Source: Acidobacteriota bacterium (GTDB lineage: Bacteria; Acidobacteriota; Terriglobia; Acidiferrales; 2-02-FULL-67-57). From it: a DNA stretch of 10,296 bases. The translations under genes were made by a program, and so were the position numbers. A model generated the notes under the pieces. That model saw only the letters and a program-made list of their open reading frames with translations, was not told the origin of the DNA and did not search any database. The DNA lies in contig JACPRL010000127.1 of NCBI GenBank assembly GCA_016189965.1, positions 1 to 10,296 of the forward strand. Reading direction: 5' to 3'. This document shows positions 6,349-10,296 of this stretch, in pieces; within the stretch, counting starts at the first letter, position 1, and each line of letters starts with the position of its first letter.

Positions 6349-8856
6349 CTAGCGAGAAGGAGCAGCGGGCGGCAACCGCTCCGCCAAACGGACTTCGGGG
6401 CTGCTCAGGGTGCCAGTGAGGCGATAGGAGGCGCCGAGCACCCGGCGCGTCGTGGCGTCCGGCTCGCGCCCGGCCACGCGGATGGGCTCGCCGGTCAACC
6501 CCAAATCGAGCCGCCCGGCGAAGCTGACGCGACCGGTGAGTCCCAGCGCCGCGCCATCCGTAATCAAGCGCGCCCTATTCAGCTCCACCTGCTCGTCCGC
6601 CACGCGGAAATCCCCCGCCAGGCTCTCGAGCGGGGTCACCGTGCCCGTGGCAGTCTTGCCGGCTCCCAGGCCCGCGGCGGCGGACATCGCGGCCAGCAGA
6701 TTCACGTGCGTCATGCTGCCGTGGTTCACGCTTCCCACCACCCGGCCCTGCAGGCCGCGCAACAGCTCGCGCGGGCGCGTCCCCGCGGTCTCCAGCGACA
6801 GCTCTGCCGACACCAGCCCGGTGAAGAAATCGCTCAGGCGAGTTGTGTCGGCCAGAAACGGGGCCAGCGGCATGTGCCTCAAGTTTCCGCTCAAGTGGTA
6901 GCGAGGAGGGGAAGATTCGAAGCGTGCTTCGAGGCGGCCGTCAAAGCCGCCGCCATAAGCGTGGAAGCGCAGGCGCCGCAACTCGACTCCTTTGCCCCGC
7001 AACTCGCCCTGGGCCTCGACCCCTCGCAGGCGGAACGGCCCTGCTCTCAGTTCGCCGACCTTGACCTCACCCACTGCTTCCAGCCCATCCCAGAGCGGCG
7101 CCCGCCGCGTTTCGGGTCGCACCAGCCGGGCAAACAGGCTCCGTTGCGCCGGGTTGAGCAGCGCGTTCAGGTCCGCCAATCGCAGTTGGGGAGCTGAGAG
7201 CGTCACCTGCCAGGGTGCTTCGGACCGGCGGCGCAGCAGGGTTGCGTTCAAGGCGCTGTCTCTCCACTCGACGACCAAGGGCCGCACCTCCAGTTGCGTT
7301 CCGCTCCAAGCCAGACGGGCTTGCCGTACCGCCAGCGGCTCGTTGAACTCGGCGGGATGGAAGCGGGCGTCGCGCACGCTCAAGTGGCCCCGCCACTCGG
7401 CGGGGGCATCTCCGAGGAGCTCTCCCCGCCACTCCAGGTCCAGCTCCCCCCGGCCTTCCCAGCGGGCAGGAAACAGCGGCCAGCCGAGCGCGTCGGCTGT
7501 GCGCCACAACGGTTCGAGCGACACATCCCGGCTCTGCCAGCGCACCCGATAGGGCCAGCGGGGGCTGTCCAGGCGCATCTCCCCACTCAAGGCCAGGGCG
7601 TGTTCCGGGCGGAACTGCAAGGTGAGCGGAAGCAGCTCGAGGCGTTCGCGCTGCCAGCGCAGGCGCAGTTCGCCCAGCACGACGGGCTGGACGAGCCCCG
7701 GCACGCGGAGGGCCACACCCGCGGGGGCGGCCAGCAGGCCCTGGGCGGCAGCCAGGCGACCCGGCAACTGAAACGCCAGTTGCGCCGCCCCTTCCCAGCG
7801 CAATTGCGGGGAGAGGTCAGCCTTCAGCGCGGCCAGTTGCGCCCCGAGTTCGTCGAGCGCCAGGCGCCCAGCGGAAACTTCCACGTCCCAGCGGCGCCGG
7901 GCAAACGGTTCGTGCAAGCGGCCGCTCAACTGCACTTCCGACTGCCCGGCGCGCAGCACAGCCTTCTCGAACTCGACCACGTCCGGCTCGCGTCTCGCCC
8001 GCACGGCGAACTCGAGCTCCCAGCGCGGGCTGCGCGGCGGAGCGACCAAATCCCGGCGGTGCAGGTTGGCCAGAGTGAGGGTGCCCTCCGATTTCCAGTC
8101 CGCCGGACGCCCGTCGAAGCGCGCCGCGAGCCGGGCGGTGGCGTGCACGGGCAGCGTTTCGCCGCCGAAGAAAGTCCACCACTGCGCGAGCGAGCCGTCC
8201 TCCAGCGTGGCTTCCAAGCGAAAGGGCACCGCGGAAAAATCCGCTGCCCGGCCCAACTGGCCGCGCACACGCACGGTGCCGGTTTCGGTCAGGCGCCGGT
8301 CCACACGCATCGGCACGGCTTCCAGTGTGACCCGCCAACCGTCGGCCGCCGGCTCAAGCCGCCAGGCGACTTCGCTCAAGGCGTAGACCTGCTTGTCGGG
8401 GCCGAGCTTGAAGTTGATGCGGCCCTGCGCGCCGGAAACCACCGGCAGCGGCGGCGCGGCCGACTCCGGCGCGCCAGCCAGCCACCGGCCGAGGTTCCAG
8501 TCTCGGTCGGGCAGCCGCACCAGGTTGACCGTGGGCCGTTGGAAGTGCAGGCGGGCGAACTCGAGCCGCCCGCTCCACAGCGTGGCGAGCGCCAGGTCGC
8601 AGGTCACTTCGTCGGCATAGAGAAACGGTTCGGCGCCGAACTCCTCCGCGTCGTATACGCGCACGGCCCGGCCCACCAGGCCCGGGCGCGGCAGAAGGCG
8701 CGCGGTGAGCGAGGCCAGCTCCACCGGCCGCCCCAGGCGGCGTTCCAGCGCCTGATGGACGCGAGGCCGGAAAGCGCTGAGGTTGAGAAGCAGCGGCAGG
8801 CAGAAGACCAGCGCCAGCAGGAGAAGCCCGGCGACCCAGACTCGTTTGCGTCGCAT
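6349..8856 (-). CDS. AsmA-like envelope protein
   Basis: Large protein of 835 residues with one N-terminal membrane anchor (about 6-26, after the basic start MRRKR) and a long, beta-rich periplasmic part. The N-terminal section matches the AsmA pattern (LERRLGRPVELASLTARLLPRP, then a stretch on a small 'sector' domain). The C-terminal section around 650-800, with HLSGNLRHMPLAPFLAD and repeated 'G-L-x-x-F/L' strands, looks like the AsmA C-terminal domain. AsmA-type proteins are now seen as bridge-like carriers moving phospholipid between the membranes of Gram-negative cells; that role is family knowledge. The frame is open to a TTG at 8871, but the ATG at 8856 begins the basic-plus-hydrophobic anchor, and the TTG lies within the inserted element. 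It is third in an rnc-lepB operon, separated from lepB by copy 2 of the element. Its TAG stop lies within the CTAG flanking copy 1. No good ribosome site is seen; GGAA 9 bases upstream comes from the element. Confidence 0.88.
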   Translation of the reverse strand: MRRKRVWVAGLLLLALVFCLPLLLNLSAFRPRVHQALERRLGRPVELASLTARLLPRPGLVGRAVRVYDAEEFGAEPFLYADEVTCDLALATLWSGRLEFARLHFQRPTVNLVRLPDRDWNLGRWLAGAPESAAPPLPVVSGAQGRINFKLGPDKQVYALSEVAWRLEPAADGWRVTLEAVPMRVDRRLTETGTVRVRGQLGRAADFSAVPFRLEATLEDGSLAQWWTFFGGETLPVHATARLAARFDGRPADWKSEGTLTLANLHRRDLVAPPRSPRWELEFAVRARREPDVVEFEKAVLRAGQSEVQLSGRLHEPFARRRWDVEVSAGRLALDELGAQLAALKADLSPQLRWEGAAQLAFQLPGRLAAAQGLLAAPAGVALRVPGLVQPVVLGELRLRWQRERLELLPLTLQFRPEHALALSGEMRLDSPRWPYRVRWQSRDVSLEPLWRTADALGWPLFPARWEGRGELDLEWRGELLGDAPAEWRGHLSVRDARFHPAEFNEPLAVRQARLAWSGTQLEVRPLVVEWRDSALNATLLRRRSEAPWQVTLSAPQLRLADLNALLNPAQRSLFARLVRPETRRAPLWDGLEAVGEVKVGELRAGPFRLRGVEAQGELRGKGVELRRLRFHAYGGGFDGRLEARFESSPPRYHLSGNLRHMPLAPFLADTTRLSDFFTGLVSAELSLETAGTRPRELLRGLQGRVVGSVNHGSMTHVNLLAAMSAAAGLGAGKTATGTVTPLESLAGDFRVADEQVELNRARLITDGAALGLTGRVSFAGRLDLGLTGEPIRVAGREPDATTRRVLGASYRLTGTLSSPEVRLAERLPPAAPSR

Positions 8857-8860
8857 CGAG

Positions 8861-8960
8861 TGCCGTTCCAACTACGTGGAGCTACCTCCGGTGAGCAAGA
8901 AGAAGCGCATGGATTCGGAATCTCCCCGACAGGAACTGGTCACGGAAAGTTGGAACGGCA
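8861..8960. mobile_element. MITE-like inverted-repeat element, copy 2 (flanking CGAG repeats)
   Basis: A 100-base noncoding element with ends TGCCGTTCCAACT (8861-8873) and AGTTGGAACGGCA (8948-8960), perfect inverted copies and the same ends as copy 1. Direct repeats CGAG flank it (8857-8860 and 8961-8964). The interior differs from copy 1 except near the right end, where GACAGG (8928-8933) and CACGGAAA precede the terminal repeat. A perfect short palindrome GATTC-G-GAATC lies at 8912-8922; it could be a remnant of the same hairpin repeat nested in copy 1, with its loop lost. The element sits between lepB and the AsmA-like gene, ending 4 bases before the latter's ATG. On the message strand it carries GGAGG (8889-8885) and a TTG in frame with the gene (8871-8869). 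Confidence 0.75.
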
Positions 8961-8972
8961 CGAGCAGCGGGC

Positions 8973-9728
8973 TTAACGCACGAAACGCAGCAGGCGCTTC
9001 CAGCGGGTGCGCGAAAAGAAATGCACCAGGTTGTCCCAGCGGGCCTGGGCGGAGTCATCGCCGGCAAAACGGCCGGCGCGCGACCGGGGCGAGCCGTCGA
9101 ACGACCAATAGATGAGCAAGGGCCGGCCGATGATGTTTTCCCGGTCGACAAAGCCCCAGTAGCGGCTGTCCTGGCTGTTGTCGCGGTTGTCGCCCATCAC
9201 GAAATACTTGCCGGGAGGAATCAGCAGCTCATCGCCCCGCCGCCAGCGCTCGACCGCTTCCGCCCAATCGGGGTCGCTGACCATGTAAGCGAAGTCCTGG
9301 TCGCGGGGCGGGAAATTGTCCTGAAAGCCGCCGCGCCGCGCCGACAGGCGATGGATCTTGTAAGGCTCGTCCAGCGGCGCGCCGTTGATGTGGACCACGC
9401 GCTCGACAATCTTCAGCCGGTCGCCCGGCAGCCCGATGACCCGCTTGACGAAGTGCTGGTGCGGCGGAAAGGGATACTTGAACACCACGATGTCGCCTCG
9501 GTGCACGTCGCGGTAGGGGAGCCAGGCGGGCCCGCTGCCGTTGGTGTCGGCGAAGATGAACTTGTTCACCAGCAGGTGGTCGCCGATGAGCAGCGTGTCT
9601 TCCATTGAACTGGAAGGAATCTTGAAGGCCTGCAGGACGAAGGTAATGCCGAACAGGGCCAGAATGACGGTAACCAGCAGGGAGTCCAGGGACTCGCGCC
9701 AACTCGAGTTCTTTTTCTCGTCGCTCAT
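8973..9728 (-). CDS. lepB: Signal peptidase I
   Basis: This inner-membrane serine protease removes signal peptides from exported proteins. The 251-residue protein has one N-terminal membrane helix (about 17-35), then box B IPSSSMEDTL with catalytic Ser41 before Met42, and the general-base Lys95 in FVKRVIGLPGD. The C-terminal signature GDNRDNSQDSRYWGFV is also present. The catalytic part faces the periplasm. The frame is open upstream for 39 codons inside rnc, but the ATG at 9728 fits the family N-terminus and overlaps the rnc stop as ATGA, so translation is probably coupled. The stop (TAA, 8975-8973) is followed by 12 native bases and then the inserted element. The lepB product would process the two signal-peptide proteins in this window among many others. 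Confidence 0.96.
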   Translation of the reverse strand: MSDEKKNSSWRESLDSLLVTVILALFGITFVLQAFKIPSSSMEDTLLIGDHLLVNKFIFADTNGSGPAWLPYRDVHRGDIVVFKYPFPPHQHFVKRVIGLPGDRLKIVERVVHINGAPLDEPYKIHRLSARRGGFQDNFPPRDQDFAYMVSDPDWAEAVERWRRGDELLIPPGKYFVMGDNRDNSQDSRYWGFVDRENIIGRPLLIYWSFDGSPRSRAGRFAGDDSAQARWDNLVHFFSRTRWKRLLRFVR

Positions 9729-10296
9729 CCCGAGTTGGTTCCCACCGTTTGGGGCAACTGCTCCAGGGCCCGCCGGGCGGCCTGCTGCTCGGCTTCCTTC
9801 TTCGAGGCGCCTTCCGCGCGCGCCCAACACTGCTCGCCCACCCACAGCTCGACAGTGAACACCTTGCGGTGCTCCGGGCCGCGCGTGCCCACGGTCTGGT
9901 AGCGCGCCGCGGGCAGACGCCGCCCCTGCAGGTACTCCTGCAAGGCGGACTTGTAATCGGCGCGCGCCAATGGCTCGACACTCGCTTCCCGCAGTTCGCG
10001 CAGCAGGAACTCCTCCACGAAGCGCCGGGCGGCTTCCAGGCCGCCGTCGCGGTAGAGCGCCGCCAGCACGCTTTCCACGGTGTTGGCCAGGATGGCCTGC
10101 TTCTGCCGCCCGCCGGTTTTTTCTTCGCCCGGCCCCAGGCGGATGTAGCGGCCGAGCTCCAGTTGCTCGGCCACGCGGCGGAGATACCGCGTGCTGACCA
10201 GGTTGGCTTTGATGCGCGAGAGCTTGCCTTCGCTCAGCGCGGGGAACATTTCAAACAGCACGTCGCTGACCACGAAGCCCAGGATGGCGTCGCCCA
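9725..10296 (-). CDS. rnc: Ribonuclease III, N-terminus cut by the window edge
   Basis: RNase III cleaves double-stranded RNA and matures rRNA precursors. The visible 190 codons begin inside the signature region (GDAILGFVVSDVLFEMFP), so roughly the first 40-50 residues lie outside the window; the GTG at 10273 is internal and not a start. The catalytic Asp of GDAIL (E. coli Asp45 position) is present and so is the Glu at 10075-10073 (Glu117 position). The position matching E. coli Asp114 is Asn (ANTVES, codon 10084-10082). A double-stranded-RNA-binding domain occupies the C-terminal part, from DYKSALQEYLQ to SKKEAEQQAARRALEQL. The gene overlaps lepB by ATGA, giving an rnc-lepB operon. Confidence 0.95.
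   Translation of the reverse strand, partial: GDAILGFVVSDVLFEMFPALSEGKLSRIKANLVSTRYLRRVAEQLELGRYIRLGPGEEKTGGRQKQAILANTVESVLAALYRDGGLEAARRFVEEFLLRELREASVEPLARADYKSALQEYLQGRRLPAARYQTVGTRGPEHRKVFTVELWVGEQCWARAEGASKKEAEQQAARRALEQLPQTVGTNSG

Noticed and set aside
6006..6419. Plus-strand open frame containing CHSERSEES
   Set aside because: It is out of frame with the ligase and runs through the repeat element; the peptide is the known false translation of the hairpin repeat.
8857..8871. Longer AsmA-like protein starting at TTG 8871 in the element
   Set aside because: The ATG at 8856 directly begins the basic and hydrophobic anchor and existed before the insertion. The TTG is kept only as a possible secondary start.
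7294..8976. 560-codon open frame on the plus strand opposite the AsmA-like gene
   Set aside because: Long antisense frames are common at this GC content. It would read through the inserted element and has no ribosome site or recognisable domain.

Overview
This is a high-GC (about two thirds G+C by eye) bacterial chromosome segment with tightly packed housekeeping genes. The organism is most likely an acidobacterium or a close relative. The reasons are the GCGAAGC-cored hairpin repeat at 6277-6303, which as I recall is widespread in Acidobacteriota and some other environmental phyla; the archaeal/LigB-type ATP-dependent DNA ligase; and the rnc-lepB pairing. The assignment is inference. No CRISPR array, rRNA, tRNA or transposase gene is visible.

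Layout. A lower-GC four-helix membrane protein of unknown function (16-540, +) converges on uvrB (635-2758, -). The 94 bases between them hold no convincing terminator. uvrB has its own TATAAT box just past the stop of the upstream gene. Upstream of uvrB, two secreted proteins of unknown function (3723-4562 and 2815-3726, -) are joined by an ATGA overlap and look like diverged tandem paralogues. They are divergent from an ATP-dependent DNA ligase gene (4595-6229, +). The 32-base gap between them holds two back-to-back -10-like boxes so close to the start codons that both transcripts may be leaderless. The right third is a minus-strand operon: rnc (cut by the window edge), lepB (ATGA overlap with rnc), then a large AsmA-like protein.

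The most unusual feature is a pair of short inverted-repeat elements (6230-6348 and 8861-8960), one at each end of the AsmA-like gene. They share the 12-13 bp ends TGCCGTTCCAAC(T). Each is flanked by a 4-bp direct repeat, CTAG for the first and CGAG for the second, as expected of MITE-like insertions with target-site duplication. Removing each element with one repeat copy gives a compact ancestral layout. The ligase and AsmA-like genes would have shared overlapping antiparallel stop codons within one CTAG, and lepB and the AsmA-like gene would have been 12 bases apart. The first insertion duplicated the shared stop so that each gene kept one. The second put a stem-forming sequence 4 bases before the AsmA-like start codon.

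Functionally the window combines DNA repair (UvrB, ligase), RNA processing (RNase III), protein export (signal peptidase I), envelope maintenance (AsmA-like) and two exported proteins of unknown role. I see no defence system or biosynthetic cluster. The novelty lies in the element pair and its precise fit to gene ends.
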